NCBI GenBank assembly: GCA_900110395.1 | Contig: FODP01000005.1 | Location: forward strand, 120,705 to 184,704 | Reading direction: 5' to 3' | Length of the DNA: 64,000 nucleotides | Source: Rhodospirillales bacterium URHD0017 | GTDB taxonomy: Bacteria; Pseudomonadota; Alphaproteobacteria; Reyranellales; Reyranellaceae | Part shown: piece after piece, positions 16,622-25,837 of the stretch | How positions within the stretch are numbered: the stretch's first letter is position 1 | Layout of the letters: each line of letters starts with the position of its first letter | Notes under the pieces: generated by a model | Seen by the model: only the letters and a program-made list of their open reading frames with translations | Told to the model about the DNA's origin: nothing | The model's database searches: none | Position numbers and translations under genes: made by a program

Positions 16622-18121
16622 TTACGTCGGCGCGACGAACCCGTAGCGCAGGTTGGAGGGATCGCGGCCGCGCCGCTCGTAGTCGGTCTTGAGCGCGGCG
16701 AAGCGATCGTCGCGCCATGCCGCCTTCTTGACCTCGTAGCGGTACATCTTGGCGGAGTTCTCGCCGAAGATGGCGCGCTTCGTCGGACCGTCGGCCGGGC
16801 CGAGCTCGGCGAAGCCGAACTTCTTGCGCATGTCCTCGGGGATTTCCAGCCGCCGCAGGCCCTCGATCTGCCACTGCGGCGCGCCGGTCCACACCGCGTC
16901 GGTGCCCCACACGATATGATCGACGCCCAGCCCCTTGACGAGCTGGCCCATCAGGGCGGCGCACAAACGCGGCTCGGTCACGGTGGTCTGGGCGAAGATC
17001 TGGCCGAGATCGGCGTAGACGTTGCTGACGCCGTACTTGCCTGGGATCTCGGCGAGGTCGGTCGTCCACTCGATACGGCCGGTCTTCTCGAACTGGGCAT
17101 AGCCTTCCATCGAGGCGCCGGGCGCGCCGGTCCAGCGGAAGGCCGAGTGGTAGACCACGAAGCGGATATTCGGCCAGTCCTTGGCGGCCTTGCCGACATC
17201 GTCGACCGTGGCGTAGGGCGTGAGATGCGGCCAGCGCTTCTCGACCGACGGCGGATAAAGGCCCTTGTGGACGCAGACGATGTCATAGCCCGCCTTCACG
17301 ATCTTCTCGTAGAAGGGATAGACCAGCTTCTCGTCGTCCATGCGCCAGGGATGGCGCGCCAGGTCCTTGTTGGTGTTGTCGCCGACAGTGTAGCCCTTCC
17401 ACGAATCGGGCTTCAGCGTCGCGATGCACTTGTCGACCTCGTCCATCCAGCCGTCGTAGCCCGGCGTGAAGATGGCGTGCGACAGCAGCCGCTTGGAACC
17501 GGCCGCCGCGTTCACCTTGGCGCGCGCCTCGGCCTTCATCTCGTTGGTCAGGAACCAGTCGCGCGGATCCTCGGAGGCCGAGCCGCTGATCAGCGCCACC
17601 TTGGTGTCGCTGTCCAGGAAGACTTCCTTGAACCAGTTGGGATGTTTCAGGTCGTCCAGGGTCTGCGGCTTGCCGGCAAGCTCGGGATTCCATCCGGCCT
17701 TGCCAACGGCCTCTCTGCCGCGCACGAAACCCTCCAGCCGCGTGTCGTCACGCAGGAAGTGCGTGTGCACGTCCATGATGAACTGGTCCTTCAGCCCTTC
17801 GGCGCGCGCCTGGGCGAGGTCGACGCTCTTGGCCTCGGCCGGCGAGGCGCCGTAGATCGGGCCATAGACCTCGTTCATGGCGACGAAGGCCGTCGTCATG
17901 CCGGCGGCGGTCTGGAAGAAACGCCGGCGCGACAGGCCGTTCTTGCGGCCGTACTCGTCGGCCAGCGCATTCATGCGCGCCTCGACCTTCTTCTGCCGCT
18001 CCGTTTGCGGCACCGGCATGAACTCGTCGCTCGATACGACCTGGGTCGGCACCGGCGTGGCGCTGTCGATCAGGCGGGCCGGGGAAACGCTTGCACGTTC
18101 TTCGTCGCTCAACATGCCCAT
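16622..18121 (-). CDS. Amidohydrolase-2 family metal-dependent hydrolase with internal Tat-like motif
   Basis: A 499-residue TIM-barrel hydrolase of the amidohydrolase-2 (ACMSD-like) family. The first metal-binding pair is DVHTHF, and VVYHSAF and IVWGTDAVW provide the later His and Asp positions. About 60 residues precede a twin-arginine-like segment, LSRRRFFQTAAGMTTAFVAM, suggesting Tat export with an unusually long n-region. Two start codons are close; GGAGG abuts the ATG at 18127, so the ATG at 18121, six nt from GGAGG, is more likely. It is the last gene of a five-gene operon starting with a sulfatase. Substrate unknown. Confidence 0.85.
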   Translation of the reverse strand: MGMLSDEERASVSPARLIDSATPVPTQVVSSDEFMPVPQTERQKKVEARMNALADEYGRKNGLSRRRFFQTAAGMTTAFVAMNEVYGPIYGASPAEAKSVDLAQARAEGLKDQFIMDVHTHFLRDDTRLEGFVRGREAVGKAGWNPELAGKPQTLDDLKHPNWFKEVFLDSDTKVALISGSASEDPRDWFLTNEMKAEARAKVNAAAGSKRLLSHAIFTPGYDGWMDEVDKCIATLKPDSWKGYTVGDNTNKDLARHPWRMDDEKLVYPFYEKIVKAGYDIVCVHKGLYPPSVEKRWPHLTPYATVDDVGKAAKDWPNIRFVVYHSAFRWTGAPGASMEGYAQFEKTGRIEWTTDLAEIPGKYGVSNVYADLGQIFAQTTVTEPRLCAALMGQLVKGLGVDHIVWGTDAVWTGAPQWQIEGLRRLEIPEDMRKKFGFAELGPADGPTKRAIFGENSAKMYRYEVKKAAWRDDRFAALKTDYERRGRDPSNLRYGFVAPT

Positions 18122-18139
18122 GGTCATCCTCCAAGGACT

Positions 18140-19303
18140 TCAGCGGAAACGCGGCATCACCTTGGTCCAGAACGTCTCGATGGATTTCATCAGGATCGGG
18201 TGGGGGACCAGGGCGTTGTAAGTGTAGCAGAACACCCAGTCGACGGGCTGGCGTTTTTGCTGGGTTTCCATTGCCCGCAGCACGGTGTCGACCGTGCCGA
18301 CATAGGCATAGCCCATGGCGATGATCTCCTCGGCCGTCGGGTACTTTCCGGTCTTGGGGTCCTGCATGCCGCGGCGAAAGCCGAACGGCTCGAACCAGGC
18401 GCGGCCCGAGAACTGGCCGGAATCGCGCCACAGGGCCATCGCCTCCTCGTCGGTGTCGGTGATGATGACGTCGCGCAGCACGCCGACGCCTTGCCCCTTG
18501 GGCTTGCCCGAGACCTCCGAATAGACGCTGTAGAGCTTCTCCTCGTAGACCGGCAGCATCGGCGGCAGGATGGGCGTGATGCCCTCCTTGGCGCAGAAGC
18601 GCACGGTGTTCTCCGAGCTGGCGAACGGCTGGAACAAGGGCGGGTGCGGCTTCTGCAAGGGCTTCGGCACCACGCCGACCGACGTCAGGACGCCGTCCTT
18701 CACGCCCTTGCCCCACTTCGCCGTGGTGTCGAGCGTCCACGGGGTGGGGCCGGCCGGCACCTTCCAGAACTTGCCGTCGAAGGTCAGCATCTCCTCGGTC
18801 CAGCATTTCTTGACGATGCGGAAGTTCTCCTCGAAGGCCAGGCGATTGGCGTTGTCGATCTCGTCGTGCTGGTTGGGCAGCGCGCCGTGGATGCCGTGCG
18901 TCTGCTGCGCCATCACGTCGACCCAGCGCCGTTGATACCCGCGGGCAAAACCCGCATTGGCGCGTCCGCCGGTCATGTGGTCGAGCATGGCGATGTCTTC
19001 GGCGACGCGGATCGGGTTGCTGGCCGGCAGCACGATGCCGAGCTGGCCGACGCGGATGCGCTTGGTCTGCATCGCGAAGTAGAGGTCGAGCAGCACCGGG
19101 TTGTTGGAGAGCTCGAAGCCCTCGATGTGGAAATGATGCTCGGTGAAGCTCACCGAATCGTAGCCCAGCGCGTCGCCGAGCTTTATCTGCTCGGTGAGCT
19201 CCTTCAGCATGCGCTGATAGAAGTGCGGGTTCATGCCGGCCATGCCGGCCTCGATCTCGGCGCGGCTGCCGATGCTCGGCAGATAGAAGAGCGACGCCTT
19301 CAT
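18140..19303 (-). CDS. LLM-class flavin-dependent oxidoreductase
   Basis: A 387-residue luciferase-like monooxygenase family member. Segments YDSVSFTEHHFHIEGFE, RIRVGQLGIVLPASNPIRVA, and DHMTGGRANAGFARGYQ are typical of the bacterial-luciferase-like group. The reading frame extends upstream to 19474, but GGAGGAAA just before the ATG at 19303 and the normal MKASLFYL start fix the beginning. The amidohydrolase gene follows after 18 nt and the amidase precedes it by 19 nt, so it is an operon member. It probably catalyses an FMN-dependent oxygenation in the same catabolic route. Confidence 0.88.
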   Translation of the reverse strand: MKASLFYLPSIGSRAEIEAGMAGMNPHFYQRMLKELTEQIKLGDALGYDSVSFTEHHFHIEGFELSNNPVLLDLYFAMQTKRIRVGQLGIVLPASNPIRVAEDIAMLDHMTGGRANAGFARGYQRRWVDVMAQQTHGIHGALPNQHDEIDNANRLAFEENFRIVKKCWTEEMLTFDGKFWKVPAGPTPWTLDTTAKWGKGVKDGVLTSVGVVPKPLQKPHPPLFQPFASSENTVRFCAKEGITPILPPMLPVYEEKLYSVYSEVSGKPKGQGVGVLRDVIITDTDEEAMALWRDSGQFSGRAWFEPFGFRRGMQDPKTGKYPTAEEIIAMGYAYVGTVDTVLRAMETQQKRQPVDWVFCYTYNALVPHPILMKSIETFWTKVMPRFR

Positions 19304-19322
19304 CCCGTTGGTTTCCTCCGTC

Positions 19323-20774
19323 TTATGGGACGGAGGGTGGCACGGTTCCCGGCTTGGGGTCGATGGGCAGCAGCTTGTGCAGGCCGACGAGATTTTCGTA
19401 GAGCGACGCCGCCTGCAGCAATGCCGCCTCGCCGCGCGGCTTGCCGACCAGCTGCAGGCCGACCGGCCGGCCATACTGGTCGAAGCCGCAGGGCACGGCG
19501 ATGGCCGGGCTGCCGGTCACGGTGATGGCCGAGTTCAAGGTCGAGCCACCCATGTAGTTGTCGAGCTTCCTGCCGTTGATGGTGGCGGGCGCCCGCAGGT
19601 TGACGTCGAAGGCCCCCGTCGGGGCGCTCGGCGTCACCAGCAGATCGTAGGTCCGGAAGAACTCGGCCATGCGCCGGAACAACGCCGCGCGCTCGCGCTC
19701 GGCCCAGGCGAGCCGGCTGGCGCTCTGCTTCAGGCCGAGCTCGGTGTTCCAGATGATGTCCGGCTTGATCTTGTCGCGATGCTGCTCGATCTGCATCTCG
19801 CGATCGACGACGAACTGCTGGCTGCGCAGCACCATGAACACTTCGTCGACGGGGCCGAAGTCCGGCGACACCTCCTCGACGATACAGCCGAGGTCCGCGA
19901 AGCGCCGCACCATCTTCGACGTGACGTCGCGGATCTCGCGATCGACCTCGCAGATGCCGCCGAGGTCGGCGGTCCAGGCGATGCGTCGGGGCAGGGTCGG
20001 ATGGGCCACCGCCGCGCTGAACGACAGGGCCGGTGCATCGAACGTCATGGCGTCGTGAGGACAGAAGCCCGCCATGGTGTCGAGGAAGAGCGCGAGGTCG
20101 GGCACGTTGCGCGCCATCGGCCCCTGCACCGACTGGGGCGACCAGAGATTGCTGGACGTGCCGCGGGTCACGCGACCGGGCGACGGGCGCAGGCCGACGA
20201 CCGAGCAATAGGTGCCGGGGCGCCGCAGCGAGCCGCCATGGTCGGAGCCGTGCGCCAGCCAAACCTCGCCGGTGGCCAGCGACACCGCGCCGCCGCCGGT
20301 CGAGCCGCCGCAGGTCAGCGACGTGTTCCAGGGATTGCGCGTGCGACCGAACACCTCGTTGAAGGTGCTGCCGCCGGCGCCGAACTCGGGCGTGTTGGAC
20401 TTGGCGACGACGATGCCGCCCTTGCGCTCGATGCGCTCGACGAGGGGGTGGGACTTCGCCGGCACATGGTCGGCGAAGATCGGCGAGCCGTAGGTCGTTC
20501 GTACGCCGGCGACGTCGGTCAGGTCCTTGATCGAGACGGGGAGGCCGGCCAGCCAGCCTGCTTCGCCGGAGGCTTCGCAGGCTGCGCCCTGCATGATTCG
20601 TTTGGCGTGGTCGCGGGCGCGGTCGAGGCAAAGGGTCGGGAGCGCATTCACGGCAGGCTCGATCTCGGCGATGCGACGGGCCGAGGCCTCGATCAGGTCG
20701 AGGGGCGTGATCTTACGTTTCTTCAGCAAGTCCACGGCGGCGACGGCGGTGAGCTTGCAGAGATCGTCGGTCAT
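19323..20774 (-). CDS. Amidase signature family hydrolase
   Basis: A 483-residue amidase-signature enzyme. The Ser-cisSer-Lys triad is recognisable: Lys in GLPVSIKDLTDV (residue ~82), the cis-Ser in TCGGSTGGGAVSLATGE, and the nucleophile Ser in GSDHGGSLRRPG. The usual GGSSGG is GGSTGG here, a minor variant. Such enzymes hydrolyse linear amides, including indole-3-acetamide, aryl amides and carbamates. Its ATG overlaps the MFS stop codon by 4 nt, so translation is coupled. The substrate is likely whatever the MFS protein imports. Confidence 0.92.
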   Translation of the reverse strand: MTDDLCKLTAVAAVDLLKKRKITPLDLIEASARRIAEIEPAVNALPTLCLDRARDHAKRIMQGAACEASGEAGWLAGLPVSIKDLTDVAGVRTTYGSPIFADHVPAKSHPLVERIERKGGIVVAKSNTPEFGAGGSTFNEVFGRTRNPWNTSLTCGGSTGGGAVSLATGEVWLAHGSDHGGSLRRPGTYCSVVGLRPSPGRVTRGTSSNLWSPQSVQGPMARNVPDLALFLDTMAGFCPHDAMTFDAPALSFSAAVAHPTLPRRIAWTADLGGICEVDREIRDVTSKMVRRFADLGCIVEEVSPDFGPVDEVFMVLRSQQFVVDREMQIEQHRDKIKPDIIWNTELGLKQSASRLAWAERERAALFRRMAEFFRTYDLLVTPSAPTGAFDVNLRAPATINGRKLDNYMGGSTLNSAITVTGSPAIAVPCGFDQYGRPVGLQLVGKPRGEAALLQAASLYENLVGLHKLLPIDPKPGTVPPSVP

Positions 20775-21997
20775 GGGCGCACCTGGGAATAGAGCCGGCG
20801 GCGTTGGATGAAGAAGAGCGTGCCGAGCAGCATCAGGTTCAGGATGTTGAATGCCAAAGCCGCCTGGAAGGCCGCGCGGTAGGAGAGCGTCGCGTCGAAG
20901 ACGGCGCCGCCCATCCAGCCGCCCACCGCCATGCCGGCCATGGCGAACAACATGACGACGCCCAGCCGCCAGCCGGCGATGGTGGGTCCGTAGAGCTGGC
21001 GCAGGATCAGGGCATAGCCCTGGACGATGGCGATGTAGGGAATGCCCAGCACGATCGACAGGGTGTAGACGCCCGTCAGGCTGTCGACCACGACGAAACC
21101 CACCAGGGAGACGATCTGGATCAGGGAGCAGAGGATGCTGACGCGCAGCGGGCCGATATAGTCGCTGAGCCGGCCCATGGCGAAGACCGAGGCGATGGCG
21201 GTGGCCAGGATCAGCGACACCGCCTCGGCGCCGCGCGCGGCGCTGAAGCCGAGATCGCCGCAGAACGCCACCATATGCACGAACGGCATCGCCATGGCGA
21301 CGCAGCAGCAGAAGCCGGCCGCCGACAACAGCCCCATCAGCGTGAGCGACGGCATGGGCAGGACCGACAGGTCTTCGGGCGGGCGCTTGCCGCCGTGATG
21401 GCGCACCACCGGCGCCGGTCGCACATAGAAGGCGCAGGCGAACAGGAGGGTGCCGGCGATGACGCCATAGATCACCAGCGTCTGGCGCCAGCCGACATCG
21501 GGCAGCAGCCAGCGATAAACCTGCGGCCAGATGAAGCCCGAGATGGCCGGCCCGGCCGAGATGATCGACACGGCGGTGCTGCGGCGGCGCTCGAACCAGC
21601 CCTGGATGTTGTTCATCGCCGGCGTGAAGGTGGCGGCATTGCCAAGAAAGCCGAGCGGCAGCATGTAGCCGGCATAGAGCGCCAGCTCGCCGCCGCTGCT
21701 GGCGATGAAGCCACCGGCGACGATCGAGACGCCGGCGATCAGCAACGGCACGCGCGGCGACGTGCGGTCGGCCAGCCAGCCCATCACCACGCCGCCCACG
21801 CCCATGGAGAAGAAGCCCAGCAGGTAGGCGAGCGAGGGTACGCTGCGGCGATCGCCGAACTCGGCGGCGATCTCCTTCAATGCCACCACGGGCAGGTAGA
21901 TCGAGCCGCCGCCCAGGCAGATGCAGAAGGCCGACACGAGGGCGAGCCGCCAGGCATAGGCGCTGTCGACCCCGGAACGCGACGCGACTGTGGTCAT
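20771..21997 (-). CDS. MFS transporter
   Basis: A 408-residue inner-membrane protein with about 12 hydrophobic segments. It carries MFS loop motifs, for example GWLADRTSPRVPLLIAG after TM2 and GRLSDYIGPLRV in the second half, and is similar to oxalate/formate-antiporter-like MFS members. It starts 4 nt after the sulfatase stop codon and ends overlapping the amidase gene, in the middle of the operon. Substrate unknown, presumably an acidic compound used by the neighbouring hydrolases. Confidence 0.88.
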   Translation of the reverse strand: MTTVASRSGVDSAYAWRLALVSAFCICLGGGSIYLPVVALKEIAAEFGDRRSVPSLAYLLGFFSMGVGGVVMGWLADRTSPRVPLLIAGVSIVAGGFIASSGGELALYAGYMLPLGFLGNAATFTPAMNNIQGWFERRRSTAVSIISAGPAISGFIWPQVYRWLLPDVGWRQTLVIYGVIAGTLLFACAFYVRPAPVVRHHGGKRPPEDLSVLPMPSLTLMGLLSAAGFCCCVAMAMPFVHMVAFCGDLGFSAARGAEAVSLILATAIASVFAMGRLSDYIGPLRVSILCSLIQIVSLVGFVVVDSLTGVYTLSIVLGIPYIAIVQGYALILRQLYGPTIAGWRLGVVMLFAMAGMAVGGWMGGAVFDATLSYRAAFQAALAFNILNLMLLGTLFFIQRRRLYSQVRP

Positions 21998-22001
21998 CCG
22001 T

Positions 22002-24260
22002 CTATTCGCTGGCGAGCGCTGCCGCGGCGGCGGTCTCGGCGTCGAGCGCCTGGTCGTCGTCCATGGTCATCGTGACCTTGCGCAGCTTGCCGGTGAAGGC
22101 GAACGGGGCCTGGTAGTGCGACACCGGGCTCAGGCGATCGCGGCCGATGTCGAGGCCCGACCAGGAGATGAAGGCGACGAAGCCGACCGTGGTCTCGAAA
22201 CCGCCGGCGGCCTCACCGTCGATCAGCAGGGTCGCGGTGTTGGTGTGGTTGCGATGGCGCATCTGCAGGCCGAGCCGGCGGTTGCCCGCCGGCACCGGGC
22301 GGTCCGACACGACCAGGTGATGCAGGCCACCGACATTCATGTCGTAGCACAGACGATTGTCCTTGATGTACAGCGCGTAGCCGCAGGTCATGTCGCCGTG
22401 CGCGATCAGCACGCCCTCGGTCGCCGGCCCGTCGATGCGGGCATCGGCCTCGATCGTGTAGCTGCGGTTGCGCACGTCGGGGGCGACGTCGGTCGGCAGA
22501 TGGCCCATGCCGGCATGGAACACGAAGCGCTTGCGCGGACCGTGGAAGCGCTTCGCATTGTCGCCAAAGCGCGCTGCGAAGCGGTCGTCGAGCGGCAGCA
22601 CCTGGTGCGCCTCGGCCTCGCGCCACCAGGCGTCGATCATCGCCTTCAGCCGCTCCGGCTCACGCTCGGCGAGATCGTCAACCTCGTTGAAATCGCGGTC
22701 GAGGTGAAAGAGCTCCCACTTGTCGTGGTCGAAGACGTTGCCCGGCGGATGGAAGCACACGGCCTTCCAGCCGTCCTGGACCAGGCCGCGATGGCCGAAC
22801 ATCTCGAAGTACTGCGGCTTCTTCTTCGACGGCGCCTTGGCCCGGGCGAGGCTCCTGGCGAAGCTGGTGCCCTCGATCGGCATCTGCTTGACGCCGTTGA
22901 TGGTCTTGGGCGGCTTGACGCCGACGACATCGAGCAACGTCGGCGCCAGATCGCTGGCATGGCAGAACTGGTGGCGCAGCTCGCCCCTGGCGGCGATGCC
23001 TTTGCCCCACGCCATGACCAGCGGATCGCGGATGCCGCCGCCGTGGGTGTTCTGCTTGTAGCGGCGCAACGGCGTGTTGGCGGCCATCGCCCAGCCCAGC
23101 GGAAAGTTCGAGTGCGTGTCGGGGCCGCCGATGTCGTCGATACGCGCGATCTTCTCCTCGATCGGCTCGCGCTTCAGGTTGTAGGGGCCCATGGCGTTGA
23201 CCATGCCGAACGGTCCGCCCTCCTGGCTGGCGCCGTTGTCGGACATGATCACGATCAGCGTGTCGTCGAGCTGGCCCGCCGTCTCGAGGAAAGCGATCAG
23301 CCGCGCGATGTGCTGGTCGGCGTGGTCGAGCATGGCGGCGTAAGCCGCCTGCAGGCGCGTGAACAGCCGGCGCTCGCCCTCCGGCACCTCGGTCCAGGCG
23401 CGCACGGTGTCGTTGCGCGGCGGCATCCGTGTTCCGTCCGGCACGATGCCGAGCTCGATCTGGCGGGCGAGGCGCTGCTCTCGCTCGACGTCCCAGCCAT
23501 GGACGAACAGCGCATCGTATTTCTTGATCAGATCGAACGGCGCCTGATGCGGGGCGTGGCAGGCGCCCAGCGCCAGCCAAGTCAGCCACGGCGTCTTCTC
23601 GTTGTCGGCAACATGGTCGGCGATATAGCGGATGCCCTGGTCGACCAGATCGGCGGTGAGGTGATAGCCCGAGCCAAAGTCACCCGCTGCGCCAGTGGGC
23701 GGATCGCACGGCGTGTTGTCGCGCACCAGCTCGGGCGCGTACTGGTCGGTCTCGGCATCCATGAAGCCGTAGTAGCGGTCGAAGCCGCGGCCGAGCGGCC
23801 AGCCGTCGAACGGACCGGTGGCGCCGGTCTCGGTGAGCGGCGTCACATGCCACTTGCCCAGCATGTAGTTGCGATAGCCGTGCGGGCGCAGCATCTCGGC
23901 CAGGGTGCCGGCCTCGCGCGCGATCTTGCCGCGATAGCCCGGGTAGCCCGAATCGAAGTTGGCGAGGCAGCCGACGCCGACCGAATGATGGTTACGGCCG
24001 GTCAGAAGGGCGGCGCGCGTGGTCGAGCACATCGCCGTGGTGTGGAAGCCGGTGTAACGCAGGCCGCGGCCGGCGATGGCGTCGATGGTCGGCGTGGCGA
24101 TGGGCGAGCCGTAGCAGCCGAAGTCGGAGAAGCCGACATCGTCGAACAGGATGACCAGGATGTTGGGCGCGCCGCCCTTGTTGATGCCGAAGGGGCGAAG
24201 CGGCGCCTCGGGCCAGTGGGGAGTTGACTCCCTGACCGTCTTGCCGATTGTCGCCGCCAT
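22002..24260 (-). CDS. Arylsulfatase-family protein with atypical formylglycine motif
   Basis: A 752-residue alkaline-phosphatase-superfamily sulfatase. Metal-binding Asp residues are in NILVILFDDVGFSDFGCYG (Asp40, Asp41). The modification motif at residues 78-82 is C-S-T-T-R followed by AALLTGRN. Most sulfatases have C-x-P/A-x-R, so the Pro/Ala position is Thr (codon ACC). Later DNGASQEGG and HGGGIRDP are typical of large arylsulfatases such as AtsA. Start at 24260 (GGGGA upstream) is preferred over 24326. It heads a five-gene operon with MFS, amidase, LLM oxidoreductase and amidohydrolase. No sulfatase-maturase gene is in the window. Confidence 0.88.
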   Translation of the reverse strand: MAATIGKTVRESTPHWPEAPLRPFGINKGGAPNILVILFDDVGFSDFGCYGSPIATPTIDAIAGRGLRYTGFHTTAMCSTTRAALLTGRNHHSVGVGCLANFDSGYPGYRGKIAREAGTLAEMLRPHGYRNYMLGKWHVTPLTETGATGPFDGWPLGRGFDRYYGFMDAETDQYAPELVRDNTPCDPPTGAAGDFGSGYHLTADLVDQGIRYIADHVADNEKTPWLTWLALGACHAPHQAPFDLIKKYDALFVHGWDVEREQRLARQIELGIVPDGTRMPPRNDTVRAWTEVPEGERRLFTRLQAAYAAMLDHADQHIARLIAFLETAGQLDDTLIVIMSDNGASQEGGPFGMVNAMGPYNLKREPIEEKIARIDDIGGPDTHSNFPLGWAMAANTPLRRYKQNTHGGGIRDPLVMAWGKGIAARGELRHQFCHASDLAPTLLDVVGVKPPKTINGVKQMPIEGTSFARSLARAKAPSKKKPQYFEMFGHRGLVQDGWKAVCFHPPGNVFDHDKWELFHLDRDFNEVDDLAEREPERLKAMIDAWWREAEAHQVLPLDDRFAARFGDNAKRFHGPRKRFVFHAGMGHLPTDVAPDVRNRSYTIEADARIDGPATEGVLIAHGDMTCGYALYIKDNRLCYDMNVGGLHHLVVSDRPVPAGNRRLGLQMRHRNHTNTATLLIDGEAAGGFETTVGFVAFISWSGLDIGRDRLSPVSHYQAPFAFTGKLRKVTMTMDDDQALDAETAAAAALASE

Positions 24261-24346
24261 GCGTTTCCCCGATGTTTCACCAGTTGTCCGACACCCCGGC
24301 CTCGCAAGCAACTTGTGAGGCTTCATGGCTCAGGCTAGGGAAAGTT

Positions 24347-25111
24347 ATGGCTCAGTTCACTTCCGACGGGCTTGTGCTCGCCTACGACGAATTCGGCCCC
24401 GGCGACGCGCGCAAGGCGATGGTCCTGGTGCATGGATTTTCGTCCAACCGCTACGAAAACTGGAAGCGCATGGGCTGGTACGACGCCATTGCCGGCAAAG
24501 CCATCCGCGGCTTCGCGTTGGACTGCCGCGGCCATGGCGAGAGCGCCAAGCCGCACGAACCCGACAAGTACGGCCGCCAGGCGATGGCGCGCGATGTGTT
24601 TGCACTCATGGACCACGCCGGCGTCGAGCGTGCGCATCTGCTGGGCTTCTCCATGGGCGCACATATCGCACTGACTGCTGCAATGACCGACGGCGGACGC
24701 ATCGATCATCTGGTCGTGGCCGGTGTCGGCGGCCGCATCTTCGAGCCGCCGCGCGATCCCGACGGCATGGCCAAGGCGATGGAAGCCGCAACGCCCGCCG
24801 AGATCGCCGATCCGATGCTCAAAAGCTTCAGGCACTTCGCCGACGAGCAGAAGGAGGACCGGCTTGCGCTCGCCGCCTGCTCACGGGGCCCCCGTGAGCC
24901 GATCACCAAGGACGCGTTGATGGCGATCCGACGGCCGACGCTGGTGATCGCCGGCGCGCGCGACCAGCTCGCCGGGCCGCCGCAGGGCCTGGCCGACGCC
25001 ATCATGGGCGCCAAGGCCGTGACCATCCCGGGCTGCGACCACTTCTCGATGATCGCGCACGGCCTGTTCAAGGCGAGCGTGTTCGACTTCTTCGACGGCT
25101 GGCTGGAGTAA
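24347..25111 (+). CDS. Alpha/beta hydrolase
   Basis: A 254-residue alpha/beta-hydrolase-fold protein. The oxyanion-hole segment is VLVHGFSSNRYENW, the nucleophile elbow is HLLGFSMGAHIAL (Ser near residue 104), and the acid and His come from VIAGARDQLAG and GCDHFSMI. The ATG at 24347 has AGGGAA upstream and gives the usual short N-terminus; a longer frame to 24248 overlaps the sulfatase gene. It is divergent from the sulfatase operon and 6 nt upstream of the glycosylase gene. Substrate unknown. Confidence 0.88.
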   Translation: MAQFTSDGLVLAYDEFGPGDARKAMVLVHGFSSNRYENWKRMGWYDAIAGKAIRGFALDCRGHGESAKPHEPDKYGRQAMARDVFALMDHAGVERAHLLGFSMGAHIALTAAMTDGGRIDHLVVAGVGGRIFEPPRDPDGMAKAMEAATPAEIADPMLKSFRHFADEQKEDRLALAACSRGPREPITKDALMAIRRPTLVIAGARDQLAGPPQGLADAIMGAKAVTIPGCDHFSMIAHGLFKASVFDFFDGWLE

Positions 25112-25117
25112 ACGCCG

Positions 25118-25837
25118 ATGGCGAAGGTGCCGTTCAAGCGCATCCGCGAGCGCGCTGCCAAGCGCAAGGGCGGCGACAAGGTCTTGGCAAGCCTGATGCC
25201 CAAAAAGCCCAACAACAAATCGCTGGCGAAGTTGGGCGACGACCGCGTGCTGTCGGAGATGGCGGCGCGCGTGTTCTCGGCGGGCTTCGTGTGGAGCGTG
25301 ATCGACAACAAGTGGCCGGGCTTCGAGGAGGCCTTTCTCGAGTTCAATCCCAAGCGGCTGCTGTTCCAGCCGGCCGAGTTCTGGGAGAAGCTCGCCTCGG
25401 ACAAGCGCATCGTGCGCAATCCGCAGAAGATCAAGTCGGTGCGCGAGAATGCAAAGTTCGTGACCGAGATCGCAGCCGAGCACGGCAGCTTCGGCAAGTT
25501 TCTGGCCAACTGGCCGGCCGACGACCAGGCCGGCCTCATGGAAGTGCTGGGCAAGCGCGGCTCGCGCCTGGGCGGATTCAGCGGCCAGTACCTGCTGCGC
25601 TTCCTGGGCTGGGACGCCTGGGTGCTGTCGGGCCATGTGCTGATGTGCCTGCGCGATTCCGGCGTGCCGCTGAGCGCCACCGGCACGTCGAAGAAGGATC
25701 TGCGCGCGGCGCAGGCCCAGCTCAACGCTTGGCGCGAGGAGAGCGGGCTGCCGATGGCCTGGGTGTCGCGCACCTGCGCGCTCAGCATCGGCGAGAACTA
25801 CGAGGTGGCGCGGCTGAAAGAGATCATGCAGCTATGA
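25118..25837 (+). CDS. tag: DNA-3-methyladenine glycosylase I family protein
   Basis: A 239-residue helix-hairpin-helix base-excision glycosylase related to Tag. Diagnostic segments are RVFSAGFVWSVIDNKWPGFE, EEAFLEFNP and IVRNPQKIKSVRENA, matching the Tag substrate pocket and helix pattern. It has a basic N-terminal extension of about 30 residues (FKRIRERAAKRKGGDK) not found in E. coli Tag. It removes 3-methyladenine from alkylated DNA. It lies between a hydrolase and a racemase gene with 6-nt spacing and a 4-nt overlap; co-location with catabolic genes looks incidental. Confidence 0.85.
   Translation: MAKVPFKRIRERAAKRKGGDKVLASLMPKKPNNKSLAKLGDDRVLSEMAARVFSAGFVWSVIDNKWPGFEEAFLEFNPKRLLFQPAEFWEKLASDKRIVRNPQKIKSVRENAKFVTEIAAEHGSFGKFLANWPADDQAGLMEVLGKRGSRLGGFSGQYLLRFLGWDAWVLSGHVLMCLRDSGVPLSATGTSKKDLRAAQAQLNAWREESGLPMAWVSRTCALSIGENYEVARLKEIMQL

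Noticed and set aside
16622..17069. Short open frame on the minus strand inside the amidohydrolase gene
   Set aside because: Out of frame with the amidohydrolase and without motifs; a high-GC by-product.
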